Origin: DASUFI01 sp036274635 | GTDB lineage: Bacteria; Planctomycetota; B15-G4 | Assembly (NCBI GenBank): GCA_036274635.1 | Contig: DASUFI010000347.1 | Location: 1 to 37,018, forward strand | Direction of reading: 5' to 3' | DNA length: 37,018 bases | In this document: piece by piece, positions 26,278 to 34,015 of the stretch | Position numbering within the stretch: position 1 is the first letter of the stretch | Layout: each line of letters begins with the position of its first letter | Translations under genes and position numbers: made by a program | Notes under the pieces: model-generated | Told to the model about the DNA's origin: nothing | Databases searched by the model: none | Seen by the model: only the letters and a program-made list of their open reading frames with translations

Positions 26278-26501
26278 GCCACCGCGCCGCCACCGCCGTC
26301 CGCGCCCTGCTCGCCCTCGCGGCCCTCGCCGCGCCCGCCGCCGCCTGCCCCTACTGCGCGCTGTCGCAGTCGGCTGACACGCTGGCCTACATCGGCGGCT
26401 TCCTCATCACGCCCTACATCGTGGTCACGGCCACCATCGCGTGCATGCGCCGCATCCTGCGCAGCGAGCAGGAAGACGCCAGCGAGCAGGCAGACTCCTG
26501 A
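26274..26501 (+). CDS. Small exported membrane protein with CPYC motif
   Basis: 75 aa from GTG 26274, overlapping the coxD stop (GTGA). A signal peptide ends in APAAA, immediately followed by CPYC, so after cleavage the two cysteines would be at the extreme N-terminus of the mature protein. One TM helix (about residues 42-63) and a charged EQEDASEQ tail follow. The thioredoxin-like CxxC in an oxidase operon suggests metal handling or redox assembly, which is an inference. No family is known to me. Confidence 0.7.
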   Translation: MSHRAATAVRALLALAALAAPAAACPYCALSQSADTLAYIGGFLITPYIVVTATIACMRRILRSEQEDASEQADS

Positions 26502-27094
26502 GCCGCGACCGCGCGCCGCTGCCCGTCCTGCAGCGCTGGTGGTTCTGGGTCGGGGTCATCGGCCTGCTGTGGCTCTTTCCGCTGTGGAAGTCGCTCTCCG
26601 CGAGGCTGCCGGCGCGGCTGCCGGGCGAGGACGGGCCGGCGCTGGACTTCGCGCTCACGGACGAGCTCGAGCGGCCGTTCCGGCTCGCGGATCTGCGTGG
26701 GCGCTGCGTGATCGTGACGGCGCTGCCGCTGGCGGAGGGCAACGCCCGCGACACGACGTGGGAGCGTCTCGTGGCTCTGCGCAAGCATTTGCGCGGGCTG
26801 GATCAGGCGCTGGTCTACGCCATCCTCGCGCAGGGGGGCAGCGCGGCAGATCTGAAGGGGTGGCTGGATGAGCACCGGGCGCCGCGGCCCGAGCTGCACT
26901 TCGGGATGGATGCGGGCGGGGCAGCGATGAAGCGGTTGTGCGCCGCCGCCGGGGCGCCGAGCGCGGAATTCCTGCTGATCGACCGGCACGGGCGGATTCG
27001 CGGGGCGTATGGCGGGGAGCAGCTGGAAGTGGATCGGCTGATCACGGAGGCGGGGCAGCTGGCGAACTGGGCGGGGGAGGACGGGGAGCGGTGA
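26498..27094 (+). CDS. SCO1/SenC-like thioredoxin-fold protein lacking the copper motif
   Basis: About 198 aa if started at CTG 26498, which overlaps the preceding stop in the same way as the neighbouring genes (CTGA); GTG at 26441 is the other choice. One N-terminal TM (WFWVGVIGLLWLFPLW) anchors a thioredoxin-like domain with LDFALTDELERPFRLADLRGR and AEFLLIDRHGRIRGAYGG. SCO proteins need CxxxC and a distal histidine to load CuA; here the segment is RCVIVTALPLAEG with no second cysteine. It may keep a scaffold role in oxidase assembly. Last gene of the operon. Confidence 0.7.
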   Translation: MSRDRAPLPVLQRWWFWVGVIGLLWLFPLWKSLSARLPARLPGEDGPALDFALTDELERPFRLADLRGRCVIVTALPLAEGNARDTTWERLVALRKHLRGLDQALVYAILAQGGSAADLKGWLDEHRAPRPELHFGMDAGGAAMKRLCAAAGAPSAEFLLIDRHGRIRGAYGGEQLEVDRLITEAGQLANWAGEDGER

Positions 27095-27231
27095 GAGGGG
27101 CGAGCTCGGTCGCGTGACGCCGGCGGCACCGGCATGGAAGGCCTTCCGGACACTCAGTCCGTCGTGCCGTATCCGCACACGCCCATGCGCGGCGAGTCGA
27201 GGACCGGCAGGAAGGCGCCGGGGGGATTGCC

Positions 27232-27260
27232 TTGTCCGCGAGCATTTTTACCGTCATACT
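27232..27260 (+). promoter_or_regulatory. Sigma-70-like promoter of the AAA ATPase gene
   Basis: TTGTCC (27232-27237) and CATACT (27255-27260) are spaced by 17 bp in a locally AT-rich patch. The -10 ends 7 nt before ATG 27268, which implies a leaderless or nearly leaderless mRNA. Upstream, 27095-27231 holds only the palindrome GGAAGGCCTTCC (about 27135-27146). Confidence 0.5.
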
Positions 27261-27267
27261 GCTCGCC

Positions 27268-28419
27268 ATGTATGCACGTGCCCTGCCGCTGCCCGATCAT
27301 TCCTTCTTCCTGTTCGGGCCCCGCGGGACGGGGAAGACGACCTGGCTGCGCGAGCAGCTCGGCGGCGCCACATGGTTCGACCTGGTTCGCAACGCCGAGC
27401 TGCTCGCCCTCATGCGCGACCCCAACCGGCTCCGGCAGTCGGTCGAGGCCCTGCCCAAGGGAAGCTGGGTCGTCATCGACGAGGTGCAGCGCCTGCCGGC
27501 CCTCCTGAACGAGGTCCACTCCCTCATCGCCGATCACGGCAACCGGTATCGCTTCGCGCTGAGCGGATCGAGCGCCAGGAAGCTCAGGCGGATGGACGTG
27601 AACCTCCTCGCGGGCCGTGTCATCAACCGCAGCTTCTTCCCGCTGACGATGGCCGAGATCGGCAGCGGGGTGACGACCGAAGAGCTCCTCGCCCACGGCT
27701 GCCTCCCCAAGGTGCGTGCCGAGCAGCGCCATGCCGTGGACGTCCTGGAGGCCTACGCGGCCAACTACATCAGGGAGGAGATCCAGCAGGAGGCCCTGGT
27801 GAAGAACCTCGATTCCTTCGCCCGCTTCCTCGAGGTGGCCGCGGTCATGAATGCCCAGGTCGTCAATGTCGCCGGCATCGCCCGCGACTGCGCTGTCGCG
27901 CGGCCGACAGTCCAGCGCTACTTCGATACGCTCGTCGACACGCTGATCGGCACGTTCGTGCCCGCCTGGCGCCCGCGCGCGAAGGTCAAGGAAGCGGCCC
28001 ATCCGAAGTTCTACCTCTTCGACACGGGCGTCGTGCGCAGCCTCGCGCAGCGGCTGCGCGAACCGCTGGAGGCCGCCGAGCGCGGCCCGCTGCTCGAGAC
28101 GCTCGTGCTTCACGAGCTGCGCGCGCGCATGAGCATCGCCAACCTCGGCGGCAAGCTTGCCTACTGGCGCACGCCCTCGGGCAGCGAGGTCGACTTCATC
28201 TGGTCACGCGGCCGCACCGCGGTGGGCGTCGAGGTGAAGGCGGCCACGAGCTGGCGGCGCGAGAACGCGCGGGCTCTGCACGATCTGATCGACGGCGAGG
28301 TGATCGAGCGCGGCTTCGGGATCTACCTGGGACGGGACACGCTCAGGGATGGGGACGTGGAGGTGCTGCCGTTCCGCGAGTTCACGAACCGGCTCGGAGC
28401 GGGTCGGGTGATCGGCTAG
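27268..28419 (+). CDS. AAA_14/DUF4143-type ATPase
   Basis: 383 aa, start at ATG 27268 (MYARALPLPDHS); an upstream TTG at 27232 lies in the promoter. Walker A is GPRGTGKTT (K23), Walker B WVVIDEVQRLP, and the sensor segment ALSGSSARKLRR. The C-terminal half has the DUF4143 pattern with YFDTLVDTLIGTFVPAW, FYLFDTGVVRSL and the nuclease-like EVDFIW...VEVKAA motif. The family is widespread, often mobile, and its role is not established. It is the last gene before the minus-strand cassette region. Confidence 0.88.
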   Translation: MYARALPLPDHSFFLFGPRGTGKTTWLREQLGGATWFDLVRNAELLALMRDPNRLRQSVEALPKGSWVVIDEVQRLPALLNEVHSLIADHGNRYRFALSGSSARKLRRMDVNLLAGRVINRSFFPLTMAEIGSGVTTEELLAHGCLPKVRAEQRHAVDVLEAYAANYIREEIQQEALVKNLDSFARFLEVAAVMNAQVVNVAGIARDCAVARPTVQRYFDTLVDTLIGTFVPAWRPRAKVKEAAHPKFYLFDTGVVRSLAQRLREPLEAAERGPLLETLVLHELRARMSIANLGGKLAYWRTPSGSEVDFIWSRGRTAVGVEVKAATSWRRENARALHDLIDGEVIERGFGIYLGRDTLRDGDVEVLPFREFTNRLGAGRVIG

Positions 28420-28509
28420 ACGTTCGCGCCGACTGGACGCGCGAGGTCGGGCGGGCCGCGGGACGAAGACGCCAGGGCCTCCGAACGCGTCGGCTTCACT
28501 CCCCCCCCG

Positions 28510-28992
28510 TCACTTCTTCGGCTTCCGGCGCGGCCGCTTCTCCGTACCACCCGACCGGATGATGAGGCTGCCCTTGCCCTTCGAAGGCAAGGCAACGCTC
28601 GCCTGATCCACGGCAGCGGCAATCAGCGCCGCCACGTCGGGATGGGCCAACCGGCTGGCCACCTCCACCGGGACGAAGCGGGCCTGCTTTCCCGATCCCA
28701 GCAGAAGCTTCTTCGCGTCGGGCAGTTGCAGTCCATGCGTCAAGTACAGGCGCACACCGTCGGCACGTGCGGCGATCGCGACGATGCCCTCGAAGCCTCG
28801 GTCCGTCGGCGAGTACGAGATGACCACGGAGTCGGAGTAGTCGTACGCCAGCTCGTTCGCGGTCGGGAATCGCTTGCGCAAAGCAGCCCGGACCGATCGG
28901 AAGAGCCGCTGCACCTTCGGATCGAAGCGGTCGAGGAAGGACTTGAGCTGGGCCTCCGGAGTAGGCTGCCTGCTCGCGGGTTTCGCACTCAC
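28510..28992 (-). CDS. DUF1801 domain protein
   Basis: 160 aa from GTG 28992, with GAGGAGG 6 nt upstream. The beta-alpha fold of DUF1801/YdhG-like proteins is supported by SVVISYSPTDRGFEGIVAIAARADGVRLYLTHG and the PDAKKLLLGSGKQARF segment. A basic tail ends in RRKPKK. Proteins of this family are small, soluble and of unknown function, and are common cargo of cassette arrays. No attC-like site could be made out on its 3' side. Confidence 0.8.
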   Translation of the reverse strand: MSAKPASRQPTPEAQLKSFLDRFDPKVQRLFRSVRAALRKRFPTANELAYDYSDSVVISYSPTDRGFEGIVAIAARADGVRLYLTHGLQLPDAKKLLLGSGKQARFVPVEVASRLAHPDVAALIAAAVDQASVALPSKGKGSLIIRSGGTEKRPRRKPKK

Positions 28993-29134
28993 CCCATCCT
29001 CCTCGTTGTTCTCGTGTGTTCTGCGTCAGACCGGACCAACGCCCAAGCCGCTCGGCAGACGGCCGAGCCCGCAGGCACCGAGCATCCACGTCAGTCGGGC
29101 GCGGCCACTTTGCTGCAGCGGCAGGGTAGCAGAC

Positions 29135-29389
29135 TCACAGACGAACCTCACGCTGGGCGGCTCCGGGTCCAGCCTGGCGAATCTCGACGCGCGCTCGCTG
29201 GCAGAGTGGATACGCTCGGAGGATTGCCTCGATACCGGAGAACAGTCGCTCAGCGTCCGGGCCGTACAGGAAGAGTGTCGTCTCCTTGGGCCCCATCTCG
29301 TGGCCGTCGAGTTCGCCAAGCTGCGCACCAGCGATGGCGAGGTTCCCTGTGTCTTGCCCATGCCTGTGATCAGTCTGGCCGACTCGTTG
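29135..29389 (-). pseudogene. 5'-truncated gene remnant
   Basis: Directly after the DinB-like stop, the same reading frame stays open for 84 codons. It contains LAIAGAQLGELDGHEMGPKE and TTLFLYGPDAERLFSGIEAI, then ends EVRL-stop at 29135. The sequence is clearly protein-like, with the ELDGHE and LYGPDA blocks of a family of small uncharacterised proteins. No start codon exists in the frame before ATG inside GHEMGP. I read it as the C-terminal part of a gene whose start was lost. The rest, 29000-29134, contains GACCAAC near 29037, possibly a worn attC end. Confidence 0.5.
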
Positions 29390-29869
29390 TCAGGCCGCCC
29401 CTCGCGAGGCCGCGAGTGCCTTCTTGAGCAGGACGACCTGGCCCGCGTGATACAGGTCGTGCTGCGGCGTGCCGGCGAACTGGGTGTACGCCGAGTACTC
29501 GGAGCCCAGCTGCTGCAGAAGGCGTTCCGCCGGGAAGGCGCGCACGGCGCGCAGCAGCTGTTGATTCAGTTCCTCCAACACTCGTTGGCTTTCGCGCCAG
29601 GACTCCGAACTGCACGCCGGCATGGGAGGCCACTCTTCATCCGGCGAGAGCTGCGCCTCTTCGCCACGTAGCCGCCGAAGGACCAGAGTGTATCCGCCGA
29701 TCAGGTGAAGGACGATCTCCCACATGCTGTGCGCTCCGGCCACTGGGTGAGCTGCGGCGTCTTCCGCCGAGACACCCGCCAGCACCTCGAGTACCGAGGG
29801 CCCATGCCAGGACTCGCCCCGGAAGGCTCGGCTGATCTGATCTGCGAGGAGCTCCACATCCGGGGACAT
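29390..29869 (-). CDS. DinB-like (YfiT/bacillithiol S-transferase fold) metalloprotein
   Basis: 159 aa, ATG at 29869. A four-helix bundle of the DinB superfamily is indicated by the HSMWEIVLHLIGGY helix (H47) and by FAGTPQHDLYHAGQVVLLKK (H137 and H141), the three histidines that hold a metal ion. Members include thiol transferases and DNA-damage-induced proteins; the specific substrate is unknown. It is located on the 3' side of attC-like site 30014-30070. Confidence 0.85.
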   Translation of the reverse strand: MSPDVELLADQISRAFRGESWHGPSVLEVLAGVSAEDAAAHPVAGAHSMWEIVLHLIGGYTLVLRRLRGEEAQLSPDEEWPPMPACSSESWRESQRVLEELNQQLLRAVRAFPAERLLQQLGSEYSAYTQFAGTPQHDLYHAGQVVLLKKALAASRGAA

Positions 29870-30013
29870 CGTCTCTCATTCCTCAGGTCGGCCTGACATG
29901 ATGCCGTTGAGCGGCCGCGGCGGCGCACGCGCGCCGCTCGACCACAGGGGAAGTCTACCGCCGCTGCGGTCCGCTCCTGCGGCGGGTCATGTGCAGTTCT
30001 TCGTCCGGTACTG

Positions 30014-30070
30014 GCATGCCGAAGCTCGGCGGAGCCGCGAAGCGGCGTCCGCTGCAGCGCCTCGTCAGGC
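30014..30070 (-). repeat. attC-like site, degenerate
   Basis: On the minus strand it opens with GCCTGAC (30064-30070). GAGGCGCTGCAGCGGACG then forms a stem with the CGGCTCCGCCGAGCTTC side, around CCGCTTCGCGG. The closing core is GCATGCC instead of GTTRRRY. The inner sequence is like that of well-known attC sites. It lies 31 bp after the YciI-like stop, where the attC of that cassette should be. Confidence 0.5.
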
Positions 30071-30100
30071 TGCACTTCCTGCGCCACTTCAGCACCGCCC

Positions 30101-30442
30101 TCAGGACCGCGGGTCGAACCCGAAAACGCGTAGCTCCTGTTTGCAGCGGCAAGCCTTCGCAATGCGCGCGGCCCACGCGACGGCCTCCTCGCGCGAGGGC
30201 AGTTCGAGCACGGCGAAGCCTCCGTCGAGCGGGGGCGCCCACGGGTAGCCACCCGCGGCGACCGAACCGTCCGCCGAGACGAGCACGGGCGGCACGTCTG
30301 CGTCGATGCCGCCGCCGAAGACGTAAACGCCGGCGGCCTTCGCCTCATCCATCACGGCGTGCGCGTCGCGGCCCACGGCCTCCACCTCGCCGTCGGGCAC
30401 GACCATCGCCGCACTGGGGAAGGAGATCAGGTACTTGGCCAT
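30101..30442 (-). CDS. YciI-like protein
   Basis: 113 aa, starting at ATG 30442 (MAKYLISFPSAAMVVPDGE), with GGAAAG 6 nt upstream; a longer frame from 30499 would begin inside the attC site. The dimeric alpha-beta barrel of the YciI/DGPF family is suggested by the length, GVYVFGGGID, GGFAVLELPSREEAVAWAARIA and RVFGFDPRS. The function in this family is mostly unknown. It forms a clean single-gene cassette between attC sites 30493-30549 and 30014-30070. Confidence 0.8.
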   Translation of the reverse strand: MAKYLISFPSAAMVVPDGEVEAVGRDAHAVMDEAKAAGVYVFGGGIDADVPPVLVSADGSVAAGGYPWAPPLDGGFAVLELPSREEAVAWAARIAKACRCKQELRVFGFDPRS

Positions 30443-30492
30443 GGTGCGCTTTCCATGGAGATTGATGACGGTTGCGAAGTGTGTGTGCGTGC

Positions 30493-30549
30493 GGCCCAAC
30501 GCTCCGGTTCAGCGGCGGCGCGGGGCGCCTCCGCTGCCGGTCGTTGAGC
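30493..30549 (-). repeat. attC site, canonical
   Basis: On the minus strand GCTCAAC (30543-30549) fits RYYYAAC exactly and GTTGGGC (30493-30499) fits GTTRRRY exactly. The arms fold as CCGG-CAGCGG-A-GGCGC against GCGCC-G-CCGCTG-AA-CCGG with a CCC loop. That leaves two extrahelical bases and one mismatch, the asymmetry that attC sites use for strand choice. It lies 15 bp after the stop of the metal ATPase gene and is the best-preserved complete site in the window. Confidence 0.8.
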
Positions 30550-30564
30550 GGCATGTGCGCACGA

Positions 30565-32646
30565 TCACAGTCGCACCCGCTTCAGCGATTGGGCGTTGAT
30601 CGCGACGATGACCGTGCTCGCCGACATCAGGACCGCGGCTGCGGCCGGTGGGAGCAGCACTCCCTGGTGGAACAGCACACCTGCCGCAAGAGGGATGGCG
30701 ACGACGTTGTACCCCGCCGCCCACCAGAGGTTCTGCACCATCTTCCGGTAGCTTGCCCGCGACAGCTCGATGATTCGCGGCACGTCGCGCGGATCGCTGC
30801 GCACGAGCACGACGTCGCCCGCCTCCACCGCGACGTCCGTGCCGGCGCCGATCGCGATGCCGACGTCGGCCGTGACGAGTGCGGGCGCGTCGTTGACGCC
30901 GTCGCCGACCATCGCGACGCGCTTGCCTCGCGCCTGGAGCTCTTCGATCTTCTTCGCCTTGTCCTCCGGGAGCACCTCCGCGAAGACGGTATCGATCCCG
31001 AGATCCCTGGCGACGGCGTCCGCGACGGCCTTCGCGTCACCCGTGAGCATCACCACTTCGATTCCCGCTTCGTGCAGTTGCCGGATCGCCTCGCGCGACT
31101 CGGGCCGAACGGCGTCGGCCACCGCGAACACAGCCAGCGCGCGTCGCTCCTCCACCAGGTAGATGGCCGATTGGCCTCGCGACGCCGCCTCCGCCGCGGC
31201 CTCGACCAACGCCGCAGCCGGCTCGACGCCAAGCTTGCGGAGAAGGTTCGGCCCACCCACCTTCAGCGTGCGGCCCAAGGCTCGCGCCTCGACACCCTGA
31301 CCGGGCAGCGCGCGGAAGCTCTCTGCCGGCGGGACTTCGAGCCCGCGCTCGGTGGCACTGGTCACGATCGCGCGGGCGACCGGGTGCTCCGAGTCCCGCT
31401 CGACGGCGGCCGCCAGGCGAAGGGCGTCCGTCTCGGTGACTCCGTCCACCACGCGCAGCCCGATCACGCGGTGCTCGGCGAGCGTCAGCGTACCGGTCTT
31501 GTCGAAGACGACGGCGCTCAGATTGCGGGCCTCCTCGAGACCGCGGCGGTCGCGGACGAGCAGGCCGCTCCGGGCGCCGAGCGTCGTCGAGATGGCGATC
31601 ACGAGCGGGATCGCCAGCCCGAGTGCGTGCGGACAGGCGACGACGAGGACGGAGACGACCCGCTCCACGATGAACCCCGGATCGACCGCGAGCAGGGTCC
31701 ATGCCACCCCGGTGAGCACGGCCGCCGCGACCGCGACGAGGGTCAGCGCGAAGGCCGCGCGATCCGCGAGCGCCTGCGCGAGCGAGCGCGACTTCTGGGC
31801 CTGCTCGACGAGACGCATGATGCGCGCGAGCGACGTCTCTCCCCCGGTCCTCGTGACCTCGACGCGCAGGGAGCCGGCGCCGTTGACCGTGCCGGCGATG
31901 ACCGTGTCCCCCTCGGTCTTGTCGACCGGACGCGACTCACCCGTGATCATCGCCTCGTTCACAAAGCTCGTCCCGCTTCGCACGTGGCCGTCGGCGGGCA
32001 CGCGCGCACCGGGGCGAACGAGCACCACGTCGCCGGCGCCGAGCGCGCCGATCGCCACCTCTTCCGTGCGGCCGTCGACCTCGCGCAGGGCCGTGCTCGG
32101 CAGGAGCTTCGCAAGCTCCTTCAAGGCGCTCTGGGCCTGGAAGATCGAGCGCATCTCGATCCAGTGGCCGAGCAGCATGACGGTGACGAGGGTCGCAAGC
32201 TCCTCCCAGAGCGGCATCCCCGGATAGCCGAGCGCGACGGCGGCGCTGAACACGAAGGCCACCGAGATGGCCAGCGAGATGAGGGTCATCATGCCGGGCA
32301 GCCGGGCCCGGAGCTCCCGCGCGGCGCCCTGCAGAAACACCCAGCCGCCGTAGACGAAGACCGCAGTGCCGAAGATCGGTGCGATCCACTGCGACCCCGG
32401 CAGGAGCGGCGCATGGCGGCCCGAGAGGCGCGCGAGCATGTGGCCCCAGAGCAGCGTCGGGATCGTCAGCGCGAGCGAGATCCAGAACTTGTTGCGGAAC
32501 ATCTCCACGCTGTGGCCGGCGTGCTTGTCATGGCCCGCGTGCTCGCCGTGCGCCGCGTGAGCGTCGTGTCCAGCCGAGACAGCTGACCGGGCCGGTTGCG
32601 GCGCTTCGGCGCGGGCGTGGTGATGCTCGTGATGCTCGCTGCTCAT
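30565..32646 (-). CDS. copB: P1B-type heavy-metal ATPase, CopB-like (CPH motif)
   Basis: 693 aa from ATG 32646 (MSSEHHEHHHA), preceded by GAGG at about 12 nt; longer starts at 32739 or 32820 are possible but give an unlike N-terminus. The His-rich N-terminus (about 15 His in 45 residues) replaces CXXC domains. Motifs in order: TGES actuator loop, membrane CPH (VVACPHALGLAIP), phosphorylation site DKTGTLT, SEHPVARAI and GDGVNDAPAL. CPH defines the P1B-3 group, which exports Cu or Ag ions from the cytoplasm. It looks complete. At about 2.1 kb it is large for a cassette but is bounded by attC-like sites. Confidence 0.9.
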   Translation of the reverse strand: MSSEHHEHHHARAEAPQPARSAVSAGHDAHAAHGEHAGHDKHAGHSVEMFRNKFWISLALTIPTLLWGHMLARLSGRHAPLLPGSQWIAPIFGTAVFVYGGWVFLQGAARELRARLPGMMTLISLAISVAFVFSAAVALGYPGMPLWEELATLVTVMLLGHWIEMRSIFQAQSALKELAKLLPSTALREVDGRTEEVAIGALGAGDVVLVRPGARVPADGHVRSGTSFVNEAMITGESRPVDKTEGDTVIAGTVNGAGSLRVEVTRTGGETSLARIMRLVEQAQKSRSLAQALADRAAFALTLVAVAAAVLTGVAWTLLAVDPGFIVERVVSVLVVACPHALGLAIPLVIAISTTLGARSGLLVRDRRGLEEARNLSAVVFDKTGTLTLAEHRVIGLRVVDGVTETDALRLAAAVERDSEHPVARAIVTSATERGLEVPPAESFRALPGQGVEARALGRTLKVGGPNLLRKLGVEPAAALVEAAAEAASRGQSAIYLVEERRALAVFAVADAVRPESREAIRQLHEAGIEVVMLTGDAKAVADAVARDLGIDTVFAEVLPEDKAKKIEELQARGKRVAMVGDGVNDAPALVTADVGIAIGAGTDVAVEAGDVVLVRSDPRDVPRIIELSRASYRKMVQNLWWAAGYNVVAIPLAAGVLFHQGVLLPPAAAAVLMSASTVIVAINAQSLKRVRL

Positions 32647-32951
32647 GTCGCGCTCGCTGGCCTCGCGTCCGCGGTCCGGCATGAACGGTACCCGTTCGGG
32701 TTCGTCGAAAACGAGTCGGAGCGCCTTGTGCGCGTTCATCGCGCTCGGACCGGGCCGGCGATGGGCTCCCCGAGCGGCCTCTTCGAGATGAGCGGGGCTC
32801 AGTGCTTGCGCGTGCGTCACTCGTTCATCGTGAGGGAAGGGATCGCGTCAACGCGGCGGGCCAGTCACCGATGTCGCCGCTCAGCAGTCCTGCCGCGGGC
32901 GCTTGCGTCGCGCGGTCGAGCGCGCCACCCGCCGCAGCTTCCATCACCTAT

Positions 32952-33050
32952 GCCCAGCGCTCCGGCCGCTCAGCAGTCGGGCCGCGTGCACCCGTGCGAA
33001 GAGGTCCTGCGCGCCAGCCGCGGCCGGCCTGTTGCGGCGGCGAGTCAGGC
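32952..33050 (-). repeat. attC-like site, degenerate
   Basis: The minus strand begins GCCTGAC (33044-33050), 5 bp after the higA stop, and ends GCTGGGC (32952-32958). Its plus-strand end GCCCAGCGCTCCGG is one base from GCCCAACGCTCCGG of the canonical site at 30493, so the AAC core has mutated to AGC. The 408-bp space 32647-33054 holds nothing else I can support. Confidence 0.5.
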
Positions 33051-33054
33051 GGAA

Positions 33055-33342
33055 CTAGCCAACCCGCTTGAGCTGCCGAATGCGACGCACCGGGCGGCTT
33101 TCCGCGAGGTCATGGGCAGCCTGAAGGTTGACCCAAAACTCAGGGCTCGTGCCGAGCGACTGCGCAAGCAGCCAGGCGGTCTCGGGAGTGATGGCCCTGC
33201 GACCTCGAATGATGCCGTTGATACGCTGGATGGGAACATCAAGATGCTCGGAGAACTCCAGCTGGCTGATGCCAAGAGGCTCGAGGAATTCCTCCTTGAG
33301 AATGACGCCAGGATGAGTCGGGATGCGCTGCGTAGGGATCAT
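33055..33342 (-). CDS. higA: HigA-type antitoxin
   Basis: 95 aa, 5 bp after the toxin stop. It carries an XRE-type helix-turn-helix with HPGVILKEEFLEPLGISQ, LEFSEHLDVPIQRINGIIRG and ITPETAWLLAQSLGTSPEFW, which is characteristic of HigA. It neutralises HigB and represses the operon by binding its palindrome at 33660-33680. The toxin-first order is typical for higBA. Confidence 0.92.
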   Translation of the reverse strand: MIPTQRIPTHPGVILKEEFLEPLGISQLEFSEHLDVPIQRINGIIRGRRAITPETAWLLAQSLGTSPEFWVNLQAAHDLAESRPVRRIRQLKRVG

Positions 33343-33347
33343 GTGGG

Positions 33348-33644
33348 CTAACCTCGGTGATAGTCGAGAAGGCTGACGGCCTCGGCATCAGAGCCCCGCC
33401 ATCGGAAGACAATGCGCCACTGCTCGTTGACCCGGATGCCGTGGAAACCGCGGAGGTCTCCCACAAGCGCTTCGAGCCGATTGCCCGGAGGGCTCCTGAG
33501 GTCTCCAATCTGGTGAGCTGCGTTGAGCATGTCGAACTTCCTGATCGCCGCACGGCGTACGTCGGGCGGAAACCGCCGGGTTCGCGCCGTAGATCGGCCG
33601 TTGAAGAGGTCTTCGGTCGCTTGGTCTCCGAACGAGGTGATCAC
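33348..33644 (-). CDS. higB: HigB/RelE-type mRNA-cleaving toxin
   Basis: 98 aa from GTG 33644. Features of the HigB family are FGDQATEDLFNG at the start, RKFDMLNAA, DLRSPPGNRLEAL, GFHGIRVNEQWRIVFRW and a final DYHRG with the catalytic-type histidine. The toxin cleaves mRNA on the ribosome. The gene starts 6 nt after its -10 element, so the transcript is probably leaderless. Such pairs stabilise cassette arrays against loss. Confidence 0.92.
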   Translation of the reverse strand: MITSFGDQATEDLFNGRSTARTRRFPPDVRRAAIRKFDMLNAAHQIGDLRSPPGNRLEALVGDLRGFHGIRVNEQWRIVFRWRGSDAEAVSLLDYHRG

Positions 33645-33650
33645 CGAGGC

Positions 33651-33680
33651 AGTCTAGCACTTGAACGACTGCCGTTCAAG
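33651..33680 (-). promoter_or_regulatory. higBA promoter with overlapping palindromic operator
   Basis: On the minus strand TTGAAC (33674-33679) and TAGACT (33651-33656) are separated by exactly 17 bp. The -35 is embedded in a perfect inverted repeat, CTTGAACG-ACTGC-CGTTCAAG (33660-33680), the natural site for HigA autorepression. It gives this cassette its own promoter inside the array. Confidence 0.7.
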
Positions 33681-33691
33681 CGTGCTTTTCC

Positions 33692-33799
33692 GACTGACGC
33701 TCACGTTCAGCGGCGGCGCGGAGAGCCGGCCAGTGCAACCAAGAGTCAGGCGGCCGCACGAGGTCATCGCGCTGGCGTGTCGCGAACAAGCAGTTGGCC
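33692..33799 (-). repeat. attC-like site, degenerate
   Basis: The minus strand opens with GGCCAAC (33793-33799), as does the site at 36249-36354, and closes with GTCAGTC (33692-33698). The closing arm CCGCCGCTGAACGTGAGC matches the arms of the other sites, and TGTTC-GCG on the opening side pairs with it in part. An inner GTCAGGC lies at 33745-33751, so an alternative 60-bp reading exists. Confidence 0.5.
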
Positions 33800-34015
33800 T
33801 CAGGCGTAGTCCACTGTCAGGATCGTCTGTGCGAGGATGTCTGATCCGACGGATAGTTGGATTGGCGGCGTGAGCGTGGAGTCGATGCCCGACTTCGGCA
33901 CCACCTTCGCGGATGGCACTGCAAAGACCAATGGTCCGATGCCGACGCAGTCGATACGCACGCCGTCGCTTTGCTCTGTTGAGGTCTCCTGCAAGGATGC
34001 CCCCTGCCGCCGCAA
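33800..34015 (-). CDS. Short possible coding frame, uncertain
   Basis: The frame ends GQTILTVDYA-like (AQTILTVDYA-stop) immediately before an attC-like end. It reads VRIDCVGIGPLVFAVPSAKV then VPKSGIDSTLTPPIQLSVGS, a believable beta-rich sequence. It has only a TTG start at 34015 with no ribosome binding site, although the frame stays open upstream beyond 34100 into the next gene. It may be a small cassette gene or the tail of a broken one. Confidence 0.3.
   Translation of the reverse strand: MRRQGASLQETSTEQSDGVRIDCVGIGPLVFAVPSAKVVPKSGIDSTLTPPIQLSVGSDILAQTILTVDYA

Noticed and set aside
27268..28419. AAA_14/DUF4143 ATPase as part of a defence system with the array
   Set aside because: It is on the opposite strand, has its own promoter and is not bounded by attC sites; no partner gene supports a system.
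28420..28509. attC site for the DUF1801 cassette
   Set aside because: GGCTAGAC followed by GTTCGCGCC resembles a worn core, but no pairing second arm was found. The array boundary is left open.
29904..29910. Lone GTTGAGC core upstream of the DinB-like gene
   Set aside because: It matches the core at 30543 but is on the wrong side of the gene and has no partner core; it lies in GC-rich local hairpins.
30472..32586. 704-codon plus-strand frame opposite the metal ATPase
   Set aside because: The minus strand carries all P-type ATPase motifs; the plus frame has none.
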